DNA of 64,000 bases from Listeria ivanovii subsp. londoniensis (GTDB taxonomy: Bacteria; Bacillota; Bacilli; Lactobacillales; Listeriaceae): contig NZ_CP009576.1 in the NCBI RefSeq assembly GCF_000763495.1, positions 630,001 through 694,000 of the forward strand. The letters are read 5' to 3'. A program made the translations under genes and the position numbers. Below the pieces are notes generated by a model. That model did no database searches, was not told the DNA's origin, and was given only the letters and a program-made list of their open reading frames with translations. This document shows positions 20,632 to 29,217 of the stretch, piece after piece. Position 1 is the stretch's first letter; the number at the start of each line of letters is the position of its first letter.

Positions 20632-21927
20632 TTAAACGACAAATATGAAATACAATATAAACAGCACCATCATCACATACATAATCGGATGGACTTCTTT
20701 ATAGCGTCCCTTAAGCGCCATTGTAATTGGATAAAAGATGAAGCCGATTGCGATACCAGTTGCGATGGAGAAAGTAAGTACCATCATTAGTACAACGAAG
20801 AATGCAGGCACAGCAACTTCAAATTTCGTCCAATCAATATGTGCTACATTTCCAATCATTAATATTCCTACAATCACGAGTGCTGGTGTTGTAACAGCAC
20901 TTGTAATAACACCAAGAAGCGGAGAAAAGAAGAGCGATAAAGAGAAACAAATCGCGATAACAACGGCAGTTAAACCAGTCCGACCGCCAACAGCAACACC
21001 GGCAGTAGATTCTACATAAGAAGTAGTCGTTGATGTTCCGAAGATTGCCCCAAATACGGTTGCAATCGAGTCAGAGAAAAGCGAACGTCCAGCACGCGGA
21101 ATCTTGTTATCTTTTACAAACCCAGCTTGTGTCGCAACGGCAACGAGAGTTCCTGCTGTGTCAAAGAAATCAATGAAGAAAAAGGTTAAAATAACAATTA
21201 ACATTTGTGGGGTGAAAATATCTGGTAAATGAATAACTGCTTGACCAAAAGTTGGTGCAATACTTGGTACGGAAGAAACAACTTGTGTAGGTACATCAAT
21301 TAGTCCGAAAATCATTCCTGCAATAGCAGTCGTTGCCATTCCAAAGAAAATCGCGCCTTTCCAACCAAGTGTCATATAACAAACGGTAATAATGATTCCA
21401 AAAACAGCAAGCAAAACTGGTCCAGAATGCAAGTCACCTAATGCAACGATTGTAGAATCATTTGGTACAATAATTCCAGCATTTTTCAGCCCTAGAAAAG
21501 CAATGAAAAAGCCGATTCCAGCACCAACAGCAAATTTTAGTTCAGAAGGGATTGCATTGACAATTTTTTCACGAATACCGGAAAGTGTTAAACAAATGAA
21601 AACTAATCCGGAAACTAGAACGCCAGCGAGTGCCGTCTGCCAAGGAATACCCCACTGCGCACATACAGTATAAGCAAAAAATGCGTTTAATCCCATACCT
21701 GGTGCGAGCCCGATTGGATAGTTGGCGATTAATCCCATTGCAAGGGAACCAACTACCGAAGCTAGTATGGTTGCTACAAATACTGCTTTTAATTCCATTC
21801 CTGTTGTTGCCAGCATAGATGGATTGACGAAAAGTACATAAGCCATTGATAAAAAAGTCGTTAGCCCCGCGAGTATCTCTGTTCGAACAGTCGTCTTATT
21901 CTCGCGTAATTTGAAAAATTTTTCCAT
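20632..21927 (-). CDS. AzgA-family adenine/guanine/hypoxanthine permease
   Basis: 431 residues with about 12 to 14 membrane segments. It imports purine bases by proton symport. Family motifs are GLTTFLSMAYVLFVNP near residue 24, GLAPGMGLNAFFAYT, DFFDTAGTLVAVA and GTSTTTSYVESTAGVAVGGRTGL. It is preceded by a purine riboswitch, so uptake should be shut off when guanine or hypoxanthine is plentiful. Closest named relative is PbuG of Bacillus. Confidence 0.92.
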   Translation of the reverse strand: MEKFFKLRENKTTVRTEILAGLTTFLSMAYVLFVNPSMLATTGMELKAVFVATILASVVGSLAMGLIANYPIGLAPGMGLNAFFAYTVCAQWGIPWQTALAGVLVSGLVFICLTLSGIREKIVNAIPSELKFAVGAGIGFFIAFLGLKNAGIIVPNDSTIVALGDLHSGPVLLAVFGIIITVCYMTLGWKGAIFFGMATTAIAGMIFGLIDVPTQVVSSVPSIAPTFGQAVIHLPDIFTPQMLIVILTFFFIDFFDTAGTLVAVATQAGFVKDNKIPRAGRSLFSDSIATVFGAIFGTSTTTSYVESTAGVAVGGRTGLTAVVIAICFSLSLFFSPLLGVITSAVTTPALVIVGILMIGNVAHIDWTKFEVAVPAFFVVLMMVLTFSIATGIAIGFIFYPITMALKGRYKEVHPIMYVMMVLFILYFIFVV

Positions 21928-22034
21928 TAAAAAAAGCCTCCCTATTTATGTTGTCGCACATAACGGAAAGAGCATAGGTAAAAAAGGGAATAAAAAATAA
22001 AAATAGCAAAAAATCCCTATGAAATTTACATTAG

Positions 22035-22101
22035 CTCGTAGCCTGGCATTTTACGGTTGCCTGGTAGAAACGATCGGTCCATATTACCGAACTTATACGA
22101 C
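22035..22101 (-). promoter_or_regulatory. Purine riboswitch (guanine/hypoxanthine class)
   Basis: On the minus strand P1 pairs TCGTA with TACGA, loop 2 stem pairs CGGT with ACCG around AATATGG, then the core GTTTCTACC, and the P3 stem CAGGCA/TGCCAGG closed by ACCGTAAAA. The base before UA in the J3/1 joining region is C (equivalent to xpt C74), which selects guanine or hypoxanthine over adenine. It is 108 bases ahead of the permease start. The downstream expression platform is AT-rich and I could not assign a firm terminator. Confidence 0.92.
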
Positions 22102-22241
22102 TTTTTTATTGTAGACGATTAGCGCATTTTTGGCAATACCATATGAAATAAAAATTAAAAACAAACTTTTGAATAAATAAGTTTATACTTTTAAAAAAAT
22201 AAGGTATAATGAAAGCAAATAATTATTGGAGGTAAGAAATA

Positions 22242-23636
22242 ATGACTTATAAATTTCCAGAAAATTTTTGGTGGGGTAGTGCCGCTTCCGGACCTCAAAC
22301 AGAAGGTGCAGCAAATGTAGATGGCAGAAAACCTAGTATTTGGGACCATTGGTATGATATGGAACCAGGACGTTTCTTTAATGATGTTGGACCTGCGAAT
22401 ACTTCCAACTTCTATTATCAATACAAAGAAGATATTGCTTTAATGAAACAAACAGGACATAACTCGTTCCGGACATCTATTCAGTGGTCTCGTCTAATCC
22501 CAGATGGTATCGGTGAAATAAATCCCAAAGCGGTAGATTTTTATAATCGTGTTATTGATGAAATGTTAGCAAATAACGTTGAACCATTTATGAATTTATA
22601 CCACTTCGATATGCCAATGTCGATGCAAGAAAAAGGTGGCTTTGAAAGTCGTGAAGTAGTAGATGCTTATGCTACTTTTGCTAAAACTTGTTTTGAATTA
22701 TTCGGTGACCGCGTGAAACATTGGTTTACTTTTAACGAACCAATTGTACCAGTAGAAGCAGGATATTTATATGATATGCATTTCCCAAATGTAGTTGACT
22801 TTAAGCGCGCAGTACAAGTGGCTTATCATACGACACTTGCACATGCATTGGCAGTTAAAGAATTCCATGATCTAAAGATTCCTAGCGGTCAAATCGGGAT
22901 TATCTTAAACTTAACACCATCTTATCCACGTAGCCAAAACCCAGCAGATGTCAAAGCAGCTCACATAGCTGATTTGATTTTTAATCGTAGTTTCTTAGAT
23001 CCAGTTACAAAAGGAGAATTCCCAGCAGATCTTGTAGAAATTATTCGTGAACATGATGCACTTCCAACTTATACAGAAGAAGATTTAGCGATAATTAAAA
23101 ACAACATTATTGATATTTTAGGAGTCAATTACTATCAACCACGCCGTGTGAAAGCAAAAGAATACGCAGCACATCCGGATGCTCCATTTATGCCAGAACA
23201 TCTTTTTGATAATTACGAAATGCCTTATCGTAAAATGAATCCATATCGCGGTTGGGAAATTTTTGAAAGAGCGATTTATGATATTGCGATTAATTTGCGT
23301 GATAACTACGACAATATTCCGTTCTTTATTTCTGAAAATGGCATGGGTGTGGAAGGAGAAAGCCGCTACCGGAATGTGGACGGGATGATTGAAGATACTT
23401 ACCGGATTGATTTTATTAAGAGTCATTTGAAATGGTTGCATAAAGCAATAGAAGAAGGCGCGAATTGTAATGGTTACCACCTTTGGACATTTATGGATTG
23501 TTGGAGCTGGGCAAATGCTTACAAAAACCGCTATGGCTTAGTAGAAGTTGACTTGGATAATAACTTCAGACGAACAATTAAAGCATCTGGTCATTGGTAC
23601 AAAGAACTTGCAAAAAACAATGGATTTGAAGACTAA
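22242..23636 (+). CDS. Beta-glucosidase / 6-phospho-beta-glucosidase, GH1
   Basis: 464 residues. Hydrolyses (phospho-)beta-glucosides in the cytoplasm. The acid/base Glu is in HWFTFNEPIVP and the nucleophile in FFISENGMGVEG; the start FPENFWWGSAASGPQTEG is the family signature. The gene starts after TTGGAGG. A GntR/UbiC-type regulator follows immediately, likely controlling it. Whether substrates are phosphorylated depends on an importer not in this window. Confidence 0.92.
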   Translation: MTYKFPENFWWGSAASGPQTEGAANVDGRKPSIWDHWYDMEPGRFFNDVGPANTSNFYYQYKEDIALMKQTGHNSFRTSIQWSRLIPDGIGEINPKAVDFYNRVIDEMLANNVEPFMNLYHFDMPMSMQEKGGFESREVVDAYATFAKTCFELFGDRVKHWFTFNEPIVPVEAGYLYDMHFPNVVDFKRAVQVAYHTTLAHALAVKEFHDLKIPSGQIGIILNLTPSYPRSQNPADVKAAHIADLIFNRSFLDPVTKGEFPADLVEIIREHDALPTYTEEDLAIIKNNIIDILGVNYYQPRRVKAKEYAAHPDAPFMPEHLFDNYEMPYRKMNPYRGWEIFERAIYDIAINLRDNYDNIPFFISENGMGVEGESRYRNVDGMIEDTYRIDFIKSHLKWLHKAIEEGANCNGYHLWTFMDCWSWANAYKNRYGLVEVDLDNNFRRTIKASGHWYKELAKNNGFED

Positions 23637-23679
23637 ATATGATAAAATAAAACTATTATGTGTAAAGAGGTGAACTTCC

Positions 23680-24408
23680 GTGGCTCAGAATCAAACAAAA
23701 TATAGTTTCATAGCTGAAGAAATCCGAAAAAGAATTATGAATCACGCATATCCGCTCAATCAACCTATTCCTGACGAGATAACTTTGGCGAAAGAGTTTG
23801 ATTGTAGTCGAATGACAATGAAAAAAGCGCTTGAGGTACTTGTACTTGAAGGATTGCTTTACCGGAAACGTGGACATGGTACTTTCATTATCAAATCGGC
23901 ACTGGACGCGGACCGATTGCAGATTCACAACCAAGAAGTAAATGGCTTCACAAAACTTTTAAATGGCAAAAAAGTGATTAGCAAGGTTATTGAATTTAAA
24001 GTTATTTTTCCAACTGAAGAAATTGCCGAACGTCTTCACATCGAAATGGAAACACCGATTTATGATATTTTACGTGTGCGCCTAGTAAAAGATGAACCAT
24101 ATGTACTCGAGCATACGTATATGCCTGTTGGTGTTATTCCCGGAATTAACCAACAAATTTTGGAAGGCTCGATTTATTCCTACATTCAAGATAATCTCAA
24201 TTTGAAAATTGCGAGTTCTTATAAACAAATTCGCGCAGATAAAGCGACCTTGCTTGATCAGCAATATTTAGACTGTGCTTCTGATGATCCGGTTGTCGAA
24301 GTAGAGCAAACCGTGTATTTAAATAATGGGCTTGCTTTTGAATTTTCGAAGTCGCGGCACCGTTATGATAAATTCGTGTTTACAACTGTGAATATCGCTC
24401 GACGTTAA
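23680..24408 (+). CDS. GntR-family regulator with UTRA domain
   Basis: 242 residues from the GTG at 23680 after AAAGAGGTGAA. The N-terminal winged helix (EIRKRIMNHAYPLNQPIPDEITLAKEFDCSRMTMKKAL) is followed by a UTRA ligand domain from about residue 85 (FTKLLNGKKVISKVIEF, LHIEMETPIYDILRVRLVKDEPYVLEHTYMP). Such HutC-type repressors bind sugar phosphates. Being 43 bases after the GH1 gene, it probably controls that gene and itself. Confidence 0.9.
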   Translation: MAQNQTKYSFIAEEIRKRIMNHAYPLNQPIPDEITLAKEFDCSRMTMKKALEVLVLEGLLYRKRGHGTFIIKSALDADRLQIHNQEVNGFTKLLNGKKVISKVIEFKVIFPTEEIAERLHIEMETPIYDILRVRLVKDEPYVLEHTYMPVGVIPGINQQILEGSIYSYIQDNLNLKIASSYKQIRADKATLLDQQYLDCASDDPVVEVEQTVYLNNGLAFEFSKSRHRYDKFVFTTVNIARR

Positions 24409-24413
24409 AAATC

Positions 24414-24451
24414 GGAAGCTAAAATGATAATTCGTTTTAGCTTCTTTTTTT
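24414..24451 (+). terminator. Terminator after the GntR gene
   Basis: GAAGCTAAAA (24415-24424) and TTTTAGCTTC (24435-24444) form a perfect 10-bp stem followed by seven T. Confidence 0.9.
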
Positions 24452-24468
24452 GGCGTATACATAGGCTC

Positions 24469-24483
24469 ATTTATTTGTTGAAA
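24469..24483. repeat. 15-bp repeat, copy upstream of xylR
   Basis: ATTTATTTGTTGAAA occurs here and again identically at 25756-25770 upstream of xylA. It may be a promoter or upstream element, or a regulator half-site. Confidence 0.5.
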
Positions 24484-24541
24484 AATGTGATATACTTTTT
24501 AGTAGAAAATAAAACGAGTGGTAAGAAAGGATTATGTAAGT

Positions 24542-25705
24542 ATGACTCAAAAAACAGATCAAGATGTGATGCGAGAGAACAATAAGAAGTTAGTATTAAA
24601 AACGCTTTTTAATGCTGGACCAACCTCTCGAAGTGCGATTGCGAGTTCCATTCATCTACAAAAATCTACTGTTTCATCAATTGTTCGTGAGCTTCATGAG
24701 CTTGGTCTTATCGAGGAACTTGGCATTGGCGAATCTAGTAATGTTGGTGGACGCAAACCAAATTTAATCCAATTTAACTATCACTACGGTTATGTTTTAG
24801 CTTTCGATATGGGGGCCAGGCATTTAAGATATTCTGTCAATTATTTAAATGGCGAAGTAATTCAAAAAGAATCTCTTAGACTAATTGGGAAGAGCATAAA
24901 AGATGTTTTTCAAATGATGAAAAAGATTATCGGTCTACTACCAACATTTGATACGAAGAAAGGGCTTTTAGGAATTGCTGTATCGACCCATGCGCCTGTT
25001 TATGATAATAAGATCCGCTATAGCCCGTTTTTAGAATTAGATTCTTTTTCGTTACTTGATGCATTGCAAGAAGTAGTCAAGGTACCGATTCGTTTTGAAA
25101 ATGAGGCGAATTTAACAGCTATTTCGATTCGAGATTTTTGGAATCATGCAGATGCGGAACCGCTAAACAATTTGATTGCGCTTAATATCCATAATGGAAT
25201 TGGCGTTGGAACAATTATTAACGAGCAACTTTATCATGGTGTAGAGGGTTTGGCTGGTGAAATAGGTCGCTCTGTTATTTGGAAAGATAAGCAAGTATAT
25301 CGATTAGAAGAACTTTACTCCGAAAAAGCAATCATCGAAAAAGTGGCCAAACATGAAAAAAAAGCAGATTTAACCGTGGACGAATTCGTAGCATTAATTA
25401 AAACAGGCAATGAATACGTGTTAGCAGTTGTAGATGAATGGATTTCGGCTATTTCGCAGATCACCTATAATCTAGTGCAATATAGCGCTCCTGATGCGAT
25501 ATTCTTATCGTCGCGTTCTTTATCGCAATTTCCGGAGTTATTGGAACGTATTTCAGTGAAGTATAAGGAACTGAATCCATTAGGTGAGACGCAAATAAAG
25601 TTTACGGAGCATGATATTTACGATTCCTCTTTACTTGGTGGAGTAGCACTTATTACAAGACAAGTACTCGGTCTTGAATCGCAAAAAATCATTTTCAAGA
25701 AATGA
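24542..25705 (+). CDS. xylR: Xylose operon repressor, ROK family
   Basis: 387 residues from the ATG at 24542 (GAAAGGA about 11 bases upstream; a GTG at 24518 is in frame but unsupported). An N-terminal winged helix (LFNAGPTSRSAIASSIHLQKSTVSSIVREL) precedes a ROK sugar-binding fold with the FDMGARHLRYS and NIHNGIGVGTIINEQLYHGVEGLAGEIG blocks. It lies directly ahead of xylA in the same direction and should release the xylA operator on binding D-xylose. Confidence 0.92.
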   Translation: MTQKTDQDVMRENNKKLVLKTLFNAGPTSRSAIASSIHLQKSTVSSIVRELHELGLIEELGIGESSNVGGRKPNLIQFNYHYGYVLAFDMGARHLRYSVNYLNGEVIQKESLRLIGKSIKDVFQMMKKIIGLLPTFDTKKGLLGIAVSTHAPVYDNKIRYSPFLELDSFSLLDALQEVVKVPIRFENEANLTAISIRDFWNHADAEPLNNLIALNIHNGIGVGTIINEQLYHGVEGLAGEIGRSVIWKDKQVYRLEELYSEKAIIEKVAKHEKKADLTVDEFVALIKTGNEYVLAVVDEWISAISQITYNLVQYSAPDAIFLSSRSLSQFPELLERISVKYKELNPLGETQIKFTEHDIYDSSLLGGVALITRQVLGLESQKIIFKK

Positions 25706-25713
25706 ATTTTAGT

Positions 25714-25750
25714 AAAAAAACTGTAGAGGTGTTTATCTCTGCAGTTTTTA
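25714..25750 (+). terminator. Terminator between xylR and xylA
   Basis: AAAACTGTAGAG / CTCTGCAGTTTT stem followed by TTTA; separates the repressor transcript from xylAB. Confidence 0.8.
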
Positions 25751-25755
25751 TTTAT

Positions 25756-25770
25756 ATTTATTTGTTGAAA
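25756..25770. repeat. 15-bp repeat, copy upstream of xylA
   Basis: Identical to 24469-24483, here ending 4 bases before the candidate xylA -35 box. Confidence 0.5.
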
Positions 25771-25774
25771 CTGC

Positions 25775-25804
25775 TTTACAAAGAAGTAGGGAAAAGGGTA
25801 TTAT
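25775..25804 (+). promoter_or_regulatory. xylAB promoter (candidate)
   Basis: TTTACA (25775-25780) and TATTAT (25799-25804) with 18-base spacing. The -10 box runs into the left arm of the XylR palindrome, so repressor and polymerase would compete. Confidence 0.65.
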
Positions 25805-25837
25805 ATAGTTAGTTCGACGAAACAACTAACTATATAA
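25801..25837. promoter_or_regulatory. XylR operator
   Basis: Perfect 14-bp inverted repeat TTATATAGTTAGTT / AACTAACTATATAA with a 9-base spacer (CGACGAAAC). The core TTAGTT...AACTAA closely matches the Bacillus xyl operator pattern. It lies between the -10 box and the xylA ribosome site. Confidence 0.9.
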
Positions 25838-25866
25838 ATGATAAATCTAAAAGGAGGATATATACA

Positions 25867-27180
25867 ATGAGCTATTTTCCACAAGTAGAAAAAATTCAAT
25901 TTGAAGGTAAGAATACGAGAAACAGCTTGGCATTTCGGCACTATCAAGCAGACGAGGTAGTTCTAGGAAAACCAATGAAAGAACATTTGCGTTTTGCAGT
26001 AGCTTACTGGCATACGATGACACAAGATGGTAGTGATCCGTTCGGTATGGCTATAAATGAGCGGACTTGGATTGGTCAAACGGAGATGGAAACAGCGAAG
26101 AATCGTGTGGAAGCATTTTTTGAAATTCTTGAAAAATTGGGCGTGGAATATTTTTGTTTCCATGATATTGACGTAGCACCAGCAGGCAATTCTATTGAGG
26201 ATTTCATGGATAACTTAGACGAAATTACTGATTTAATTAGAGTGAAAATGGACGAAACTGGTATTAAATTACTATGGAACACAGCGAATATGTTTTCTCA
26301 TCCTCGTTTTAATAATGGCGCCGGCTCGACAAATGACCCAGAAGTATTTGCTTATGCAGCAGCGCAAGTGAAAAAAGGGCTAGACATCTCTAAGAAACTA
26401 GATGGGGCAAACTATGTATTTTGGGGTGGTCGCGAGGGTTACGAAACGCTTTTAAACACGGATATGAAATTTGAACAAGACAACATTGCTCGTTTATTTA
26501 AAATGGTAGTTGCCTATGCCGAAAAGATTGGTCATAAACCGCAATTTTTAATTGAACCAAAACCGAAAGAACCGTCCAAACATCAATATGATTTTGATGC
26601 GGCAACAACCATGGCATTTATCCAAAAATATGGTTTAGCAGGTGATTTTAAGCTGAACTTAGAAGCAAACCATGCCACACTTGCTGGACACACTTTTGAA
26701 CATGAATTACGTGTAGCTCGTGATTACGACGCTCTTGGCTCAATTGATGCCAACCAAGGAGATATGTTACTTGGGTGGGATACCGATGAATTTCCGACAA
26801 ATGTTGTTGATGTAACACTTGCGATGTATGAAATTTTACAAAACGGCGGCATCGCACCAGGTGGTATTAATTTTGATGCAAAAGTGAGACGTTCTTCGTT
26901 TGCGATGGAAGACTTATTACTTGCACATATTGCAGGAATGGACACGTTCGCACGAGGGTTAAAAGCAGCAGCTAAATTAACAGAAGATAAGTTTATCGAG
27001 AATATCCTTCGTGAACGCTATGGTAAATGGGTGGATACAGAGATTGGGAAATCCATTCTAGAAAACAAAGAGGATTTGGAATCACTCTCAAAATATGCGT
27101 ATCAACATGGAGATGATATTCAACTGAAATCTAGCCATATCGAACATGTAAAATCGGTGTTGAATGATTATATCTTTTAA
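25867..27180 (+). CDS. xylA: D-xylose isomerase
   Basis: 437 residues, the class II length. Converts D-xylose to D-xylulose with two divalent metals. Visible motifs are FCFHDIDVAP with the catalytic His, VFWGGREGYETL, FLIEPKPKEPSKHQYDFD with the first metal Glu, NLEANHATLAGHTFEHEL and GSIDANQGDMLLGWDTDEFP. AAGGAGG at 25851-25857 sets the start. xylB follows 18 bases later. Confidence 0.97.
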   Translation: MSYFPQVEKIQFEGKNTRNSLAFRHYQADEVVLGKPMKEHLRFAVAYWHTMTQDGSDPFGMAINERTWIGQTEMETAKNRVEAFFEILEKLGVEYFCFHDIDVAPAGNSIEDFMDNLDEITDLIRVKMDETGIKLLWNTANMFSHPRFNNGAGSTNDPEVFAYAAAQVKKGLDISKKLDGANYVFWGGREGYETLLNTDMKFEQDNIARLFKMVVAYAEKIGHKPQFLIEPKPKEPSKHQYDFDAATTMAFIQKYGLAGDFKLNLEANHATLAGHTFEHELRVARDYDALGSIDANQGDMLLGWDTDEFPTNVVDVTLAMYEILQNGGIAPGGINFDAKVRRSSFAMEDLLLAHIAGMDTFARGLKAAAKLTEDKFIENILRERYGKWVDTEIGKSILENKEDLESLSKYAYQHGDDIQLKSSHIEHVKSVLNDYIF

Positions 27181-27198
27181 ATAAAGGAGTTTTAGCAA

Positions 27199-28695
27199 AT
27201 GGGTTACGTACTAGGAATTGATCTTGGAACAAGTTCACTAAAAGGAATTGTTATGAATAAGGCGGGCCACTTAATTGCTGAGGCTTCTTCGGAGTATACT
27301 ATCGACTCACCGGCGCCTGGATTTTCGGAGCAGCATCCAGAATACTGGGTGATTGGGCTGGAAAAAGTAATGACAAAGCTTGGTTTTGTTGTAGCGGATT
27401 TCGGTGCTGAACTAGAGGCAATCAGTTTTTCTGGACAGATGCATTCACTAGTGACGTTAGGCGCAGAAGAAGAAGTAGTATATCCAGCGATTTTATGGAA
27501 TGATGTACGGACAACCAAACAGTGCACAGAAATTATGGAACGATATGGAGAGGAAATAATTAACATCACCAAAAATATCGTTCTAGAAGGCTTTACTTTG
27601 CCAAAAATTTTATGGTTAAAACAAAATAAACCAGAAGTTTGGGCGAAAGTACGTAAAATTATGTTACCAAAAGATTATCTAGCATTTGTCTTAACTGGAA
27701 ATATGTCATGTGAATACTCAGATGCTGCTGGAACATCTTTATTTGATATAGAAAAACAACAATGGTCAACTGCTATTTGTGATAAATTTGAAATTGATAG
27801 CGAGATTTTACCGGCTGTGGTTTCTTCTTTAGAACAAGTTGGTGTAGTGAAGGAAGAATATGTAAAACGTTTTGGATTAAAACAAGTAGTGAAAGTTTTT
27901 GCAGGTGGAGCAGATAATGCTTGTGCAGCACTTGGAGCCGGAATAGTAAACGAGGATTATGCACTTGTTTCACTTGGAACGAGTGGCGTTTTCAGTGCGT
28001 TTGAGCGTGATATAGTAAATTATCAAGGGAAATTACACTTTTTCAATCATATTGTTCCAGAAGTATATTATTCGATGGGAGTAACGCTTGCGGCTGGAAA
28101 CTCGCTTAATTGGTTTAAAAATACTTTTGGAAGAGATTTGAGTTTCCAAGAATTGCTTGCCAGTGTTCATACTGTTGCCCCAGGGAGTGAAGGTCTACTT
28201 TTTACTCCTTATATCGTTGGCGAGCGAACACCTCATATTGATGCAAAAATTCGTGGTAGTTTTATTGGAATCGATACGCGCCATGAGTTGAAACATTTTG
28301 CCCGTGCGGTTTTAGAAGGTATTACATTTAGTTTGAAGGATGCACAGGTCTTAATGGAAGCGGCTAAAAACAAAAAATTCAAGCGGATTATCAGTGTTGG
28401 TGGAGGGGCAAGGAACGCAGATTGGATGCAAATGCAGGCTGATATTTTTAATGCAGAAATTATTCGTATAGAGGTGGAACAAGGTCCGGGTGTTGGAGCG
28501 TGTATGATTGCTGCGGTTGGAACTGCTTGGTTTAAAGATTTTGAAAGCTGTCGAGATGTTTTCGTTCAATATAAAAAAGACACGTTTAAACCGAAAAAGG
28601 AAAATGTCGAGAAATATCGAAAACTATATGATGTATATAGCGAGGTCTACCCAGCTACGAAAAAGATTTGCGCAACATTATCCAATCTAAAATAA
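27199..28695 (+). CDS. xylB: Xylulokinase
   Basis: 498 residues. FGGY kinase making D-xylulose-5-phosphate. The phosphate motif GIDLGTSSLKGIVM is near the start, GQMHSLVTL is the substrate block, FAGGADNACAALGAG and SLGTSGVFSAF form the ATP site, and VGGGARNADWMQMQADI is the C-terminal signature. Cotranscribed with xylA and ended by a terminator. No xylose transporter gene lies beside it. Confidence 0.96.
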   Translation: MGYVLGIDLGTSSLKGIVMNKAGHLIAEASSEYTIDSPAPGFSEQHPEYWVIGLEKVMTKLGFVVADFGAELEAISFSGQMHSLVTLGAEEEVVYPAILWNDVRTTKQCTEIMERYGEEIINITKNIVLEGFTLPKILWLKQNKPEVWAKVRKIMLPKDYLAFVLTGNMSCEYSDAAGTSLFDIEKQQWSTAICDKFEIDSEILPAVVSSLEQVGVVKEEYVKRFGLKQVVKVFAGGADNACAALGAGIVNEDYALVSLGTSGVFSAFERDIVNYQGKLHFFNHIVPEVYYSMGVTLAAGNSLNWFKNTFGRDLSFQELLASVHTVAPGSEGLLFTPYIVGERTPHIDAKIRGSFIGIDTRHELKHFARAVLEGITFSLKDAQVLMEAAKNKKFKRIISVGGGARNADWMQMQADIFNAEIIRIEVEQGPGVGACMIAAVGTAWFKDFESCRDVFVQYKKDTFKPKKENVEKYRKLYDVYSEVYPATKKICATLSNLK

Positions 28696-28701
28696 AGCTA
28701 T

Positions 28702-28747
28702 AAAAAAACGGCTAAATCCGCCTTGTTACCGGTTTTAGTCGTTTTTT
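28702..28747. terminator. Terminator after xylB
   Basis: Arms AAAAACGGCTAAA and TTTTAGTCGTTTTT flank a 16-base loop region; lies between convergent xylB and the ThrE-like genes. Confidence 0.75.
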
Positions 28748-29204
28748 AAATTCGTTCTTTTCGTTCTCTAAAGGTGCGAATACTATGATTGAAGACTTCT
28801 GAAAGCATAAGTCCTGCTGCGATAGCTCCTGCAACCACTGTTACTTGAACAGAAAAGCCAATTGCCTCCGTATAGTTACCTAACACGAAATTACGTACTG
28901 CTTGGTATGCAAGCCCCCCAGGAACAAGTGGAACAATTCCCGGAACATTAAAAATCGTAATCGGCATTTTTTTATATTTGGCAAAAAAATGGCTAAGAAC
29001 AGCAACAACAAAAGCTCCAGCTAATGAAGAGGCACCTGTTCCAGAATCCATTTGCATTAAAGTCCAGTAAGCCATCCAACCGAATGTACCGGTAATACCA
29101 CAAGCATTAAGTGCTCTTTTGGGTACATTGGTGATAATGGCAAAGGTAACCGTCGCCACATAACTCAGTACTAATTGAATGATTATCGTCCATACTAAAT
29201 CCAT
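28746..29204 (-). CDS. ThrE-type exporter, C-terminal-domain subunit (DUF3815 family)
   Basis: 152 residues from the ATG at 29204, which has AAAGGAGG before it; a longer frame to 29240 overlaps the upstream gene without a ribosome site. Four to five membrane segments and the motif FNVPGIVPLVPGGLAYQ identify the ThrE_2 half of threonine/serine exporters. Paired with the next gene it would rebuild the single-chain ThrE of Corynebacterium. Substrate in Listeria is unproven. Confidence 0.85.
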   Translation of the reverse strand: MDLVWTIIIQLVLSYVATVTFAIITNVPKRALNACGITGTFGWMAYWTLMQMDSGTGASSLAGAFVVAVLSHFFAKYKKMPITIFNVPGIVPLVPGGLAYQAVRNFVLGNYTEAIGFSVQVTVVAGAIAAGLMLSEVFNHSIRTFRERKERI

Positions 29205-29217
29205 ATTGCGACCTCCT

